Shown here: one piece after another, positions 24,412 to 32,678 of the stretch
Position numbering within the stretch: position 1 is the first letter of the stretch
How the letters are laid out: the number at the start of each line of letters is the position of its first letter
Source of the DNA: JAEVLT01 sp050496765
GTDB taxonomy: Bacteria > Bacillota > Bacilli > Bacillales > Cytobacillaceae
DNA length: 64,000 nucleotides
Direction of reading: 5' to 3'
Assembly (NCBI RefSeq): GCF_050496765.1
Contig: NZ_JBNWEO010000013.1
Coordinates: 1 to 64,000, forward strand
Notes under the pieces: model-generated
The model's database searches: none
The model's input: the letters and a program-made list of their open reading frames with translations, nothing else
Told to the model about the DNA's origin: nothing
Translations under genes and position numbers: made by a program

Positions 24412-24929
24412 CTTAAACTATAGATTTACCATTTCTATAGCACGGACTATCTCTTCATCTCTAAATAGAGAGCCTTGCACTTCCGGCAGCAGCCTATCTC
24501 CTGCCGTACCCTACTTTGTTAGCTAAAAAGCTCATTTCGGTAGTCTCTACACCTTCCTTATCCTTCTAAAGGCTTGGCACGGTATTACCCATTTAAGGAG
24601 GGCTTCACCGTTAGCAGTGTTTCCACCACACCCCTAGGCAATCGGGTTCACAAGGTTATTTTACTTGCTATCACTAGCAAGGGAAACCCAGTGTAAACTC
24701 CTTAATCTTTTTCCTAACACCTTTTATATTATCAAGCTCTTTTTCATGGATAACCAAATACCTATAACCGTTTTCTGTCATATATATTTGCTTTCTCTCG
24801 TCTCGTGACTTTACTTTTTGTATCTTGTGAGGCCATTCTCCATGAACATCTATGCAGTGTTTCTTTTCTGAATAGAAATCCTCTTAAAAAGATAAAAGGT
24901 GAAGATTCAGATTAAGCAACTACGAGTTG
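24412..24929 (-). ncRNA. Group I self-splicing intron in recA (518 bp)
   Basis: The exon 2 end GGAAAT can pair with an internal guide GTTTCC at 24687-24682, making P1 with the expected U-G at the splice site (last exon base T at 24930). The conserved core is visible: P7 strands AGACTAC (24546-24540) and ATAGTCC (24450-24444), with the usual GAGATAGTCC spelling near the 3' end, and the intron ends in G at 24412. Removing it restores the RecA frame exactly. The guide lies ~240 bases into the intron because P1's loop carries an endonuclease-gene remnant. Group I introns in recA are known from Bacillus anthracis and from Bacillus phages. Confidence 0.88.
24674..24883 (-). pseudogene. Remnant of a Vsr-like (EDxHD-type) homing endonuclease gene
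   Basis: Inside the group I intron an open stretch of about 69 codons, without a start codon and closed upstream by TAA, reads EDFYSEKKHCIDVHGEW, then PHKIQKVKSRDERK, MTENGYRYLVIHEKEL. This pattern (D-x-H-G, then R-D-x-x-K, then GYxxLxIxExE) is the C-terminal half of Vsr-fold nucleases used by homing endonucleases such as those in phage recA introns. The N-terminal region is lost, so it is inactive. The position in the P1 loop and fusion to the guide sequence suggest decay after intron spread. Family call is from motif pattern only. Confidence 0.65.
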
Positions 24930-25252
24930 ATTTCCAAACATAACTCCCACTTTTTCCCTAATCTGGTTAATGAATACTGCGATTGTTTTTGATTTGTTAA
25001 TTGCGCCTGAAAGCTTTCGAAGGGCTTGGGACATTAGGCGGGCTTGTAAGCCAACATGGGAATCTCCCATTTCCCCTTCAATTTCCGCTTTCGGTACAAG
25101 GGCAGCAACTGAGTCGATAACAATGATATCAACGGCACCGCTGCGCACAAGAGCCTCAGCAATTTCAAGCGCCTGCTCTCCAGTATCCGGCTGGGAAAGC
25201 AGCAACTCATCAATATTAACTCCCAATTTTTGGGCATAAGCTGGATCCAGGG
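24930..25252 (-). CDS. recA: RecA recombinase, exon 2 (central part)
   Basis: 323 bases encoding LDPAYAQKLGVNIDELLLSQPD through INQIREKVGVMFGN. It holds Walker B (VDIIVIDSVAALVP), the L1 loop (EIEGEMGDSHVGLQ) and the start of L2. The first two bases (CC) complete the Ala codon begun in exon 1. It is bounded by a group II intron on its 5' side and a group I intron on its 3' side. Without splicing, translation would enter intron sequence and stop (VGVMFGNQLVVA, stop). Confidence 0.95.
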
Positions 25253-25310
25253 TTAGCGATAGGTAACAGTCATCCTCAACATTACTTGTAGGAGCTGTTT
25301 TCCCCCGCTT

Positions 25311-25345
25311 CACACCGTACGTGCGAGTTTCCCCGCATACGGCGT
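25311..25345 (-). ncRNA. Group II intron domain V
   Basis: A 34-35-base hairpin with a GGAAAC-type tetraloop region and GCCGTATGCG/CGCACGTACGG stem strands separated by a two-base bulge, the most conserved part of group II ribozymes. It lies ~35 bases after the maturase stop codon and ~60 bases before exon 2. Confidence 0.85.
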
Positions 25346-25377
25346 TCCATCAAGATATATTCATTACAGTGATTGCT

Positions 25378-27264
25378 TTACTCCCTTAATGCCAACTCAC
25401 GGTATTTTTGAAGTTTAAGAATTGAATTCTTCTTCAAGTGGAATGTTTCCTTGTCGGTTACTTCCTTTGCGTGTATTAGCTGATGGCATTTATTGCAGGT
25501 CGTGGTAAGGTTAGGGACTTTATTTACTTGGTCGAAGGGTAGTTTGCTGTCAATGTGGTGGGTTTGTGTGTCCCCAGACCCCGTTAGGGTGTCTCTACAT
25601 ATTGAGCATTTTCCCTTATCCCTATTAAATGCATAACATCTATTCATAAAGTATTCATAAGTGTAGAGTTTACGCTTATTACCTGCAAGGATTAATGCAA
25701 GGTGTTTGGAGTTCAAGAGTGCTTCTGTTCTCACTAAGAGCGGTCTGTTTTTAGACCTTTTGAAGTATAACTCTCTACCTTCCACCGTATATGGAGTTTC
25801 GTCTTGGTTTTTGTTTGGATATTTAACCCAAGTTGCAAAACCTAATGATATGATTCCTATCCATTGATTTTTGTATTTGACGGCAGGGACTTGTTCAGTC
25901 CTTTCGGGGTAGAATGTTTTAAGGTTTTGACATTGGTTTGCTGGAATCCATTCGCCACCAGATTTCTTTAAACTTTTGTATGCAGTGTATTTTAGGTTTT
26001 CTCTAAAATCTCTCATAGTCAAGTTTATGCCTGGGGAAGAATTGTAATAGTTGATAATGCCTCGAAACTTACTGTTTATTAGGTCTATATCGTTTATTAG
26101 CCATTCTTCGTCAGAACAGAACTTTAGTCTCCTTAAATCTTTACTGATTTCCTTGAATTTCTTTTCGAGTTTGTCTTTATCTGGATATGAATAACCAACA
26201 AATCCATTTCCTTTTCGAATCATTTTAATTCTAAAGCCAATGAATTTGATAGGTTTCTTTTTCATATCTGTGACAAAGGTTTTCTCGTCAGAGAGTTCAA
26301 GTTGCAGTTTATCATTTAAGAATTCTTTAATTCTGTATTTCCACTTTTCGGCGTTTTCTTTACTATTCGTGAAGAGAACCCAATCATCTGCATATCGAAG
26401 GAAGAATTCAGGTCTTGTAATGGAAGAGTAGTTCCGTAAGGAACTTAGTTTCGCAATCCTTGATTTGGTTCCATTTCTTAGTTCTTTGTCTTCCCATTCT
26501 CTTGAAACCCATTCGTCAAGTTTATGGAGGTAGACATTCGCTAAGAGTGGGGAAATTATTCCTCCTTGCGGAGTTCCTAATTCGTTCCTCTTTGTTTCAT
26601 TCATAACACCTGCTTTGAGCATTTCTTTGATTATCATAAGGACTCGTCTATCATGGATGCCCATATGCCAGAGTTGCTTAATTAGGATGTTATGGTTTAC
26701 GTTGTCAAAGAAACCTTTAATGTCTCCTTCAACTGCCCAGTTATATTTAATCTTAGTCCCAATGAAGATTGCCCGTTCTACTGCTTGTTTAGCGTCTCTC
26801 ATAGGTCTAAAACCGTATGAGTGTTTGAAAAACTGTGCTTCAAGGATAGGTTCTATTGTCATTCTAATACATTCCTGTATTATCCTATCAATCAGAGTTG
26901 GTATCCCTAAAGGTCGTTTTTCTTTCTTTCCTGGCTTTGGAATATGAACCCTTCTTACTGCTTTGGGTTTATAATCTTTCATTGTTTTTTGGACTAATTC
27001 TATAACTTCGTCAAATTGTTTGGATAGTATATCTTGCATTATGACGTTATCCGTACCAGCCGTTTTACTACCCTTATTGGCTCTAATTTTATGAATTGCC
27101 GATATTATGACTGTCCTACTAACTGCCACTTCCAAAAGTCCTTTAAAACTCGGTAACTCGTCATTCTCAATAGATTTCAGAGTATTTTGGTAGAGTTTGT
27201 CAAGGATAAACCTTAATTCGGTTTCGTCTGCGGGAGTGTTTAGTTTTTGAGACAAATGTTTCAC
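25378..27264 (-). CDS. ltrA: Group II intron-encoded reverse transcriptase/maturase with HNH endonuclease
   Basis: 628 residues. N-terminal RT domains include KRPLGIPTLIDRIIQE, HSYGFRPMRD, GDIKGFFDNV, LGTPQGGIISPLLANVYL and the catalytic FFLRYADDWV (YADD). These are followed by the maturase X domain (INYYNSS ... MRDFRENLKY) and a C-terminal HNH nuclease with Cys pairs CSIC and CNKCH and the HHIDSK motif. All parts look intact, so both splicing help and retrohoming appear possible. It sits in domain IV of the ribozyme, as is normal. Confidence 0.95.
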   Translation of the reverse strand: MKHLSQKLNTPADETELRFILDKLYQNTLKSIENDELPSFKGLLEVAVSRTVIISAIHKIRANKGSKTAGTDNVIMQDILSKQFDEVIELVQKTMKDYKPKAVRRVHIPKPGKKEKRPLGIPTLIDRIIQECIRMTIEPILEAQFFKHSYGFRPMRDAKQAVERAIFIGTKIKYNWAVEGDIKGFFDNVNHNILIKQLWHMGIHDRRVLMIIKEMLKAGVMNETKRNELGTPQGGIISPLLANVYLHKLDEWVSREWEDKELRNGTKSRIAKLSSLRNYSSITRPEFFLRYADDWVLFTNSKENAEKWKYRIKEFLNDKLQLELSDEKTFVTDMKKKPIKFIGFRIKMIRKGNGFVGYSYPDKDKLEKKFKEISKDLRRLKFCSDEEWLINDIDLINSKFRGIINYYNSSPGINLTMRDFRENLKYTAYKSLKKSGGEWIPANQCQNLKTFYPERTEQVPAVKYKNQWIGIISLGFATWVKYPNKNQDETPYTVEGRELYFKRSKNRPLLVRTEALLNSKHLALILAGNKRKLYTYEYFMNRCYAFNRDKGKCSICRDTLTGSGDTQTHHIDSKLPFDQVNKVPNLTTTCNKCHQLIHAKEVTDKETFHLKKNSILKLQKYRELALRE

Positions 27265-28092
27265 CCTATTCCTAAAAGATGTTTCTTATTAGCATTAAGG
27301 GCAATATGTCTTTAGTCAGTTAGGCTCACCAAAGGCTTTTACGCCTTTCTCACGGCTTCCATAAACTCGTTAATTTGTAATGAATTAGTTTATTTCCGAT
27401 AAACTTATCTTGACTATGCCCCTTCGCTCCACAGGAATTACCCTGCTTCAACACTACTACGGGCTGAAGCCCCCCATTTTCAACAGGCATTTCCTACTGT
27501 TTAGTGACATCAGCTTGCACTCGCTTTAACATTCACTAATGGGGTTCTCTTGTTCCTCATTACCTATCCTTATCATAGTTTCCTTAGACCCCTACTCTGA
27601 CCCGTCAGCCATTCTTTCGCCAAATGGTTGGTCGGCTAAGAACTCTTATCCTTAAAGCGGATAAGTTCAGAAAACAGCAAACACGAATACTGTATCCGAG
27701 ACTGAACCTCACTTGGAGGTGGCAATCTTCTTGATTCGATTACCCACGCATTACGAGCCGTACTTCCGCAGGTTCATTCCAATGCTAAGGCATTCTTTAG
27801 TCATAGAAACTTTATGGACTCCCGACTACTTCTCTAACCACTTCACAAGTCTGATTTTCGCCGACCTCTCCGAGCTTCGCACCGTGATATAGTGCTATAC
27901 CACCGCACGTCGGGGTATTAGAGCAAGAACCCAACCAAAGTTCTTGAAACGGAACCTCACCGTTCAATTCAGTAATGAAGTTAGGACATACACTACCAGT
28001 CTTTATGAAGGATTTGTCATCCTTCGTAGTCTCTGTCCCTCTAATCTTTCATACAGTATTTCTACCATACTTGGATTAGAAACAAGACACGC

Positions 28093-28378
28093 CATGCTCT
28101 GCGTCGATAAAGGCCGCTTGTCCGCCGGTTGCCTGTACTTCAGCAATTGCGTGAAGGGCTACGGTTGTTTTACCTGAACTTTCAGGACCATAGATTTCGA
28201 TAATCCGACCGCGCGGGTATCCTCCTACTCCGAGAGCAGCATCAAGTGCTAATGATCCACTGGGAACGGTCGAAACCCTTGTTTCTGTCTGCTCACCCAT
28301 CTTCATGATTGAGCCTTTTCCAAATTGCTTTTCTATCTGCTTTAGCGCCATTTCTAATGCTGCCTGGCGATCATTCAT
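28093..28378 (-). CDS. recA: RecA recombinase, exon 1 (N-terminal part)
   Basis: 286 bases starting MNDRQAALEMALKQIEKQFGKGSIMKMG and containing Walker A (GPESSGKTT), ending in the DAEH segment whose Glu is catalytic in E. coli RecA (E96). Together the three exons encode 345 residues without a break, close to the 348 of B. subtilis RecA. Unspliced reading continues only four codons into the group II intron. AGGAGG ribosome site upstream. Confidence 0.95.
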
Positions 28379-28453
28379 TCATTTGTTCCTCCTTAAAAAG
28401 TAGTAAAAAATCTTTTGCCAGGAATTCTAGCAATCCTAAAATCCTACTAATAC

Positions 28454-28503
28454 TATAACTGCTTTTCCGCTTTTTGTCGAGCAAAAAGACGAACACTCAT
28501 TCG
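28454..28503 (-). promoter_or_regulatory. recA promoter with LexA-like operator
   Basis: On the minus strand TCGACA and TATAGT are 17 bp apart (about 28482-28454), a good sigma-A promoter. Immediately upstream lies CGAACACTCATTCG (28490-28503 on the plus strand), which matches the outer positions of the Bacillus LexA/DinR box (CGAAC-N4-GTTCG) with mismatches in the centre, and is nested in a perfect AACACTC/GAGTGTT inverted repeat. SOS control is expected for recA, but this site is not a perfect box. Confidence 0.5.
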
Positions 28504-28684
28504 AGTGTTTTGCGGGGAATTTTTAGCCGAAAACGAGTCAATCCGGTTGGAAAAGAGATTTTTTTAAGAGCTATTTCCAGCAAATAACTTGATTTCTCTC
28601 ATTTTCTAACAATTTAAAAATTCCTTAGGCTTTAGCTAGAATTGGACGATGAAGAGTATATGATGGACGGACGCGAGGCTAGAA

Positions 28685-28780
28685 ATGAAAACTCGCCGAC
28701 TGGCGAGTCCTTTGGACAAAGACAGAGGCGTGGTTAAATTTATGCGTACAGAATTTATTCATATAAATTCTGATTAGCCA
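28685..28780 (+). repeat. Dispersed structured repeat, copy A
   Basis: A ~96-bp unit beginning with the hairpin ACTCGCC-GACT-GGCGAGT and ending with the hairpin CAGAATTTAT-TCAT-ATAAATTCTG then ATTAGCC. It lies between recA and cinA. It is about 85% identical by eye to copy B at 50224-50319 in reverse orientation. Confidence 0.8.
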
Positions 28781-28820
28781 AAAAAATCACAGACCTTAAA
28801 TACCGGCCTGTGATTTTTTT
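28780..28820 (-). terminator. Terminator of cinA
   Basis: Stem AAAAAATCACAG with CTGTGATTTTTT spanning the cinA stop codon, with a T-run on the minus strand. It separates cinA from recA, which in B. subtilis are partly cotranscribed. Confidence 0.85.
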
Positions 28821-30049
28821 AAAAGAGTTAGTAAAGAATAACATCCATATTTGACGGAACGAATACGGTTGGCGTCACGTGTGCCGGCCAATGCTAATTT
28901 TTCTACCACCGCCGGTTTACCTCTGAACGAGATTCCAATATAAACTGTGCCGACAGGCTTTCCCTCGGCTTCAGTAGGGCCGGCTACACCGGTAAAGCTA
29001 ATCCCGATATCAGCATTTAAGAGCGTTGCAACATTCTCCGCCAGTTCGCTCGCACACTGCTCGCTCACCGCACCAAAAGCCTCTAATGTTTCTTCTTTTA
29101 CATTTAACAGCTTTCGCTTTGATTCGTTTGTGTAGCAGACGACCCCGCCTTTTAAAAACACGCTTGTTCCAGGAATTGATGTCATTTCCGCTTGAAACAA
29201 TCCGCCTGTTAAACTTTCCGCCGCGGCAATGGTATAGTTCTGCTCTTTTAACATCCGAACCAATTCGCGGATCAGCGAGGTGTGATCATAGCCGTAAAGA
29301 TATTGGCCCACACGGGAGCGAATCTCCTGTTCCGTTTCATCAAGCATCTGCTTGGCAAGATTTTCATCTTGATGCTTTGCCGTCAGTCTTAAGGTTACTT
29401 CACCGTCGGCCGCAAGCGGAGCAATAGTTGGATTGGTTTGCTTGTCAATCAAATCTTCAATCTCCGTTTCAAGTGCCGATTCGCCAATGCCAAAAAAGCG
29501 CAGCACCCTTGAAACGATTTTTTCATGCAAATTTAGCTCTTGAGAAAGTGCAGCCATTCCGTAGTGTAAAAACATCGGCTGCATTTCTTTTGGCGGGCCG
29601 GGAAGAAGCATGTACGTATGCTCCTTGACGGAAAGCATCATTCCAGGCGCCATCCCATGATCATTCGGCAAAACTTGGGAGTCTGCAAGGACAAGTGCCT
29701 GTTTGCGGTTATTTTCGGTCATCGGACGGTTGGTTTTTTTAAAATATGCTTCAATCGAACGCATTGCCTCTTCATCCATCACAAGCTCTTTGTGAAGATG
29801 GCGGGCAATTGTTTCTTTTGTCAAATCGTCTTTTGTCGGTCCAAGCCCGCCGGTAAAAAGAATGAGATCCGAGCGTTTTTCTGCCATTTCAATGGCGGAT
29901 TGAAGGCGGCTGGAGTTATCTCCAACAACCGTATGATAAAATACATCCACTCCAAGGCTTGCCAAGTGCTGCGATAAAAACCGGGCATTTGTATTCACAA
30001 TTTGCCCTAAAAGCAATTCTGAGCCAACAGCAATAATTTCAGCAGCCAC
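28796..30049 (-). CDS. cinA: CinA family nicotinamide-nucleotide amidohydrolase / competence-damage protein
   Basis: 417 residues. The N-terminal COG1058 domain (molybdopterin-binding-like: EIIAVGSELLLGQIVNTNARFL, FTGGLGPTKDDLTKE) has ADP-ribose pyrophosphatase activity in homologues. The C-terminal CinA/PncC domain (IAAAESLTGGLFQAEMTSIPG, GISFTGVAGP) deamidates nicotinamide mononucleotide. It lies between pgsA and recA as in other Bacilli and is DNA-uptake linked by its name only. The start has no better alternative upstream. Confidence 0.95.
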   Translation of the reverse strand: MAAEIIAVGSELLLGQIVNTNARFLSQHLASLGVDVFYHTVVGDNSSRLQSAIEMAEKRSDLILFTGGLGPTKDDLTKETIARHLHKELVMDEEAMRSIEAYFKKTNRPMTENNRKQALVLADSQVLPNDHGMAPGMMLSVKEHTYMLLPGPPKEMQPMFLHYGMAALSQELNLHEKIVSRVLRFFGIGESALETEIEDLIDKQTNPTIAPLAADGEVTLRLTAKHQDENLAKQMLDETEQEIRSRVGQYLYGYDHTSLIRELVRMLKEQNYTIAAAESLTGGLFQAEMTSIPGTSVFLKGGVVCYTNESKRKLLNVKEETLEAFGAVSEQCASELAENVATLLNADIGISFTGVAGPTEAEGKPVGTVYIGISFRGKPAVVEKLALAGTRDANRIRSVKYGCYSLLTLLKKSQAGI

Positions 30050-30063
30050 AAACCCAACTCCCT

Positions 30064-30642
30064 TTATTTTGAATTTTTAAACACATGAGCATTTTTGGCG
30101 AAATAATCCCAGCCGGACCAAATAGTAAATAGTAATGCTACCCATAGCGCCACTGTAGCAAATGGAAATGCAACGGCCTGGAAAACAATATTATGCAAAA
30201 GCAGTGCGGAGATGGCGACTATTTGGGTCCATGTTTTGATTTTTCCAAGCATATTGGCGGCGACCACCTCCCCTTCACCTGCCAAAAGCAATCGTAAACC
30301 GGTGACAGCAAACTCGCGGCTAATGATGATAATGACAATCCATGAAGGTGCATAGCCCAGCTCAACTAAAACAATTAATGCAGCGGAAACAAGAAGTTTG
30401 TCCGCCAGCGGGTCTAAAAACTTTCCCATATTCGTAACTAAATTGTATTTTCGGGCGTAATGGCCGTCAATCCAATCCGTTGCCGAAGCGAAAATAAAAA
30501 TAAGCGCTCCAACTAAGTGGGTTACCGGGAGATCGGTTCCGAGGAGATACACCTCTCCCCAATCGAATGGAACAAGCATAATGATTAAAAACAAGGGGAT
30601 TAATAAAATTCTTGATACGGTTATTTTATTTGGTAAATTCAT
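30064..30642 (-). CDS. pgsA: CDP-diacylglycerol--glycerol-3-phosphate 3-phosphatidyltransferase
   Basis: 192 residues, a polytopic membrane enzyme that makes phosphatidylglycerol phosphate. The CDP-alcohol phosphotransferase signature D-G-x2-A-R-x8-G-x3-D-x3-D is present as DWIDGHYARKYN ... MGKFLDPLADK. Several hydrophobic helices surround it. The start MNLPNKITVSR at 30642 follows TTGGAGGAAAG; an upstream in-frame ATG at 30657 lies within that ribosome site. The gene ends 14 bp before cinA, so the two are cotranscribed. Confidence 0.96.
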   Translation of the reverse strand: MNLPNKITVSRILLIPLFLIIMLVPFDWGEVYLLGTDLPVTHLVGALIFIFASATDWIDGHYARKYNLVTNMGKFLDPLADKLLVSAALIVLVELGYAPSWIVIIIISREFAVTGLRLLLAGEGEVVAANMLGKIKTWTQIVAISALLLHNIVFQAVAFPFATVALWVALLFTIWSGWDYFAKNAHVFKNSK

Positions 30643-30740
30643 CGATCTTTCCTCCAACTAAAGAACTGCACAAATTAAGTTTTTCTATGTATGCGGGTTT
30701 AATTAAAATTCTTGCTCAAGTTCCTCAGAACACGCATGAG

Positions 30741-30769
30741 AAAAATAGCCATCCTTCGATGACTATTTC
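30741..30769 (-). terminator. Weak terminator after rodZ
   Basis: Hairpin AAATAGTCATC with GGATGGCTATTT and a short T-run on the minus strand, overlapping the rodZ stop. Confidence 0.55.
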
Positions 30770-31659
30770 CCCTTTGGAACAAATCGAATCGTAATGTCTT
30801 GCCGTACTTCCTGATTGGGCGGTATAGCATAATCAATTTTTTGATCATTTACATAAACTTCAGCGTCAAGGGTTCTGCCGACCACAATGACAGCCTCGGG
30901 TTCACCCGTTAAATCCTGAACATTCGAAGCTCCGGAGTTTAACATTCCCCGAAAGACTGAATTCCCTTTGCCATTCTTAATTTCTACCCAAGATTGGCCT
31001 TTGGAGAGCACTTTTACAACAAATTTATCCGCATTTTTTAGTTCGTACGTTGTTTTAAAGCCGGCGCTTTGGACAACATTGATTTCTTGCTTTGGAGCTT
31101 CCGGTGTTACGGGAGTACTGGTTGTGCTGTTGTCCTTTTGTTTGGTTGCGTCTGTGCCGTTCTTTTTTGCCGTATTGCCAGCACTTGCGGATTTATTGAG
31201 ATTTTCCGATTTAACAATTTTCGGTTCAGCTTGGTTGTTACTGGACTCTTTTGAGCTGCTCCCTGCACGCTGTTGCAGAATATAATAAAGCAACATTGCC
31301 ACGCCAATTACCACAACTGCGATCACTACTTTAGGAAGTGCATTCAATAGTTTCGATTGGTTTTCTGAAATGGTTCTTCGTGTCTTTACCCTTGAGAGCT
31401 GTTCGGGCAAATCCTCGTGATTTGTTGCCGGAATTTCTCCTTTATACGTTTCAAAAATTTCGTCCGCATCAAGCTCTACGGCCTCGGCATATTGTTTAAT
31501 AAACGCCCGGACGTAAAAGTTCCCCGGCATCGCAGAATAATCCCCTTCTTCAATCCCAACCAAGTACCGTTTCTGTATTTTTGTCATTAATTGCAAATCG
31601 TCTAAACTGATCCCTTTGGCTAATCGGGCTTCTTTTAGGCGGTTTCCCAATTCAGTCAA
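30763..31659 (-). CDS. rodZ: RodZ-type cytoskeletal anchor (YmfM)
   Basis: 298 residues: an N-terminal helix-turn-helix domain that in RodZ binds MreB (ELGNRLKEARLAKGISLDDLQLMTKIQKRYL), one membrane helix near residues 110-130 (VVIAVVVIGVAMLLYYIL), a Ser/Thr/Lys-rich linker, and a C-terminal DUF4115 beta domain (FVVKVLSKGQSWVEIKNGKG). RodZ helps set cell shape with the elongasome. Conserved location between pgsA and ymfK. Confidence 0.92.
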   Translation of the reverse strand: MTELGNRLKEARLAKGISLDDLQLMTKIQKRYLVGIEEGDYSAMPGNFYVRAFIKQYAEAVELDADEIFETYKGEIPATNHEDLPEQLSRVKTRRTISENQSKLLNALPKVVIAVVVIGVAMLLYYILQQRAGSSSKESSNNQAEPKIVKSENLNKSASAGNTAKKNGTDATKQKDNSTTSTPVTPEAPKQEINVVQSAGFKTTYELKNADKFVVKVLSKGQSWVEIKNGKGNSVFRGMLNSGASNVQDLTGEPEAVIVVGRTLDAEVYVNDQKIDYAIPPNQEVRQDITIRFVPKGK

Positions 31660-31680
31660 CTTCTAACACCTTCCAACATT

Positions 31681-32472
31681 TCAAAAATCAAAATCGCCAA
31701 AATCCGATCCGGAGAACAAATGGTTATTTTCAACAAGGTCATAGGTAATTTCCTCTTCGGCATCATTGCGCAACTCAATAATATAGTCAAAATCATCAAG
31801 GGTATATTCCGTGTTTTTTACAAAAATATCCGGATGTTCGATCACTTTAATTGCCGGCAAACACATAATCTCCCTCATTAGCTGCTGATGACGTTCATTG
31901 CCTCTTTTCGTCGAAACAATGCCGTCAAAAATAAATAAATTGTTGGCATCGTACTCGTCTTCAATCAATTGATTGCGAATTGTTTGTTTTAAAAGAGTCG
32001 AAGAAACGAACAGCCAGCGTTTATTTGCACAAACGCTCGCAGCCACAATAGATTCGGTCTTGCCAACCCGCGGCATGCCGCGAATACCAATCAGTTTATG
32101 GCCATCTTTTTTAAACAATTCTGCCATAAAATCAACCAGAACGCCTAGGTCATCGCGGACAAAGCGAAACGTCTTTTTGTCGTCAGCATCCCGTTGGATG
32201 TAGCGTCCATGTCTGACGGCAAGCCGGTCGCGAAGTTTTGGCTCACGAAGCTTGATTAGTTTTATTGTATCCATTGTACGCAATATTGACTCGAGCCGGA
32301 TGATTTGATCGTCGTCTTTTACAAGAATTAACAAACCACGCCTTCCTTCATCAACGCCATTAATCGTCACAATATTAATCGACAGCATTCCGAGCAGTGA
32401 AGAGATATCACCTAACAACCCAGGGCGGTTTTTCTGAATCTCATATTCTAAATACCATTCTTTTTTTTTCAT
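31681..32472 (-). CDS. ymfK: YmfK family protein (DUF3388, ACT-like N-terminus)
   Basis: 263 residues. The first ~75 residues resemble an ACT regulatory domain (WYLEYEIQKNRPGLLGDISSLLGML). The rest is DUF3388, with a P-loop-like GMPRVGKTES segment and FIFDGIVSTK. Function not known; it is conserved in this operon across Bacillus. The start at 32472 is set by GGAGGC upstream and the family start MKKKEWYLEY; a frame extends to 32517 without support. Confidence 0.85.
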   Translation of the reverse strand: MKKKEWYLEYEIQKNRPGLLGDISSLLGMLSINIVTINGVDEGRRGLLILVKDDDQIIRLESILRTMDTIKLIKLREPKLRDRLAVRHGRYIQRDADDKKTFRFVRDDLGVLVDFMAELFKKDGHKLIGIRGMPRVGKTESIVAASVCANKRWLFVSSTLLKQTIRNQLIEDEYDANNLFIFDGIVSTKRGNERHQQLMREIMCLPAIKVIEHPDIFVKNTEYTLDDFDYIIELRNDAEEEITYDLVENNHLFSGSDFGDFDF

Positions 32473-32627
32473 AAAAAAGCCTCCGCCAGCACCGGTTTTA
32501 AAAACAAGAAACGACAAATTTCTTCCGTTTCATTATCTAACCCTTATAATAAATGATTTTGAGCAAAGATGAAAGGAAAAACAAGGAGAACTGGAACGTA
32601 ACATAGAAAACTTTTACCCAAGAAGAC

Positions 32628-32670
32628 AAAAAAAGGAAAGAACACTTCGAGTGAAGTTCTTTCCTCTTTT
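32628..32670 (-). terminator. Terminator after ymfJ
   Basis: Stem GAGGAAAGAACTTC with GTGTTCTTTCC and T7 on the minus strand, just past the ymfJ stop. Confidence 0.88.
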
Positions 32671-32678
32671 GGTTTATG

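Larger units (their letters stand above)
25253..28092 (-). mobile_element. Group II intron (ribozyme plus RT) in recA, ~2.84 kb
   Basis: The insertion separates recA codons 95 and 97. It has ~830 bases of structured domain I-III sequence, a reverse transcriptase gene in the domain IV position (25378-27264), a textbook domain V (25311-25345: CCGTATGCGGGGAAACTCGC ending GTACGG), and a domain VI-like hairpin (AACAG.TCCT / AGGA.CTGTT) before the 3' end. The exact ends are ambiguous by two bases: a GTGTC start at 28090 is the more usual intron 5' end, while 28092/25253 restores the conserved Ala of DAEHALDP. Both keep the frame. A group II intron in recA is known in Geobacillus kaustophilus. Confidence 0.9.

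Noticed and set aside
24412..24929. The second recA interruption as a decayed part of the group II element
   Set aside because: Its core sequences (P7 pairing, terminal G, U-G at the splice site, internal guide) fit a group I intron, and it is 323 bp away from the group II intron with intact exon between.
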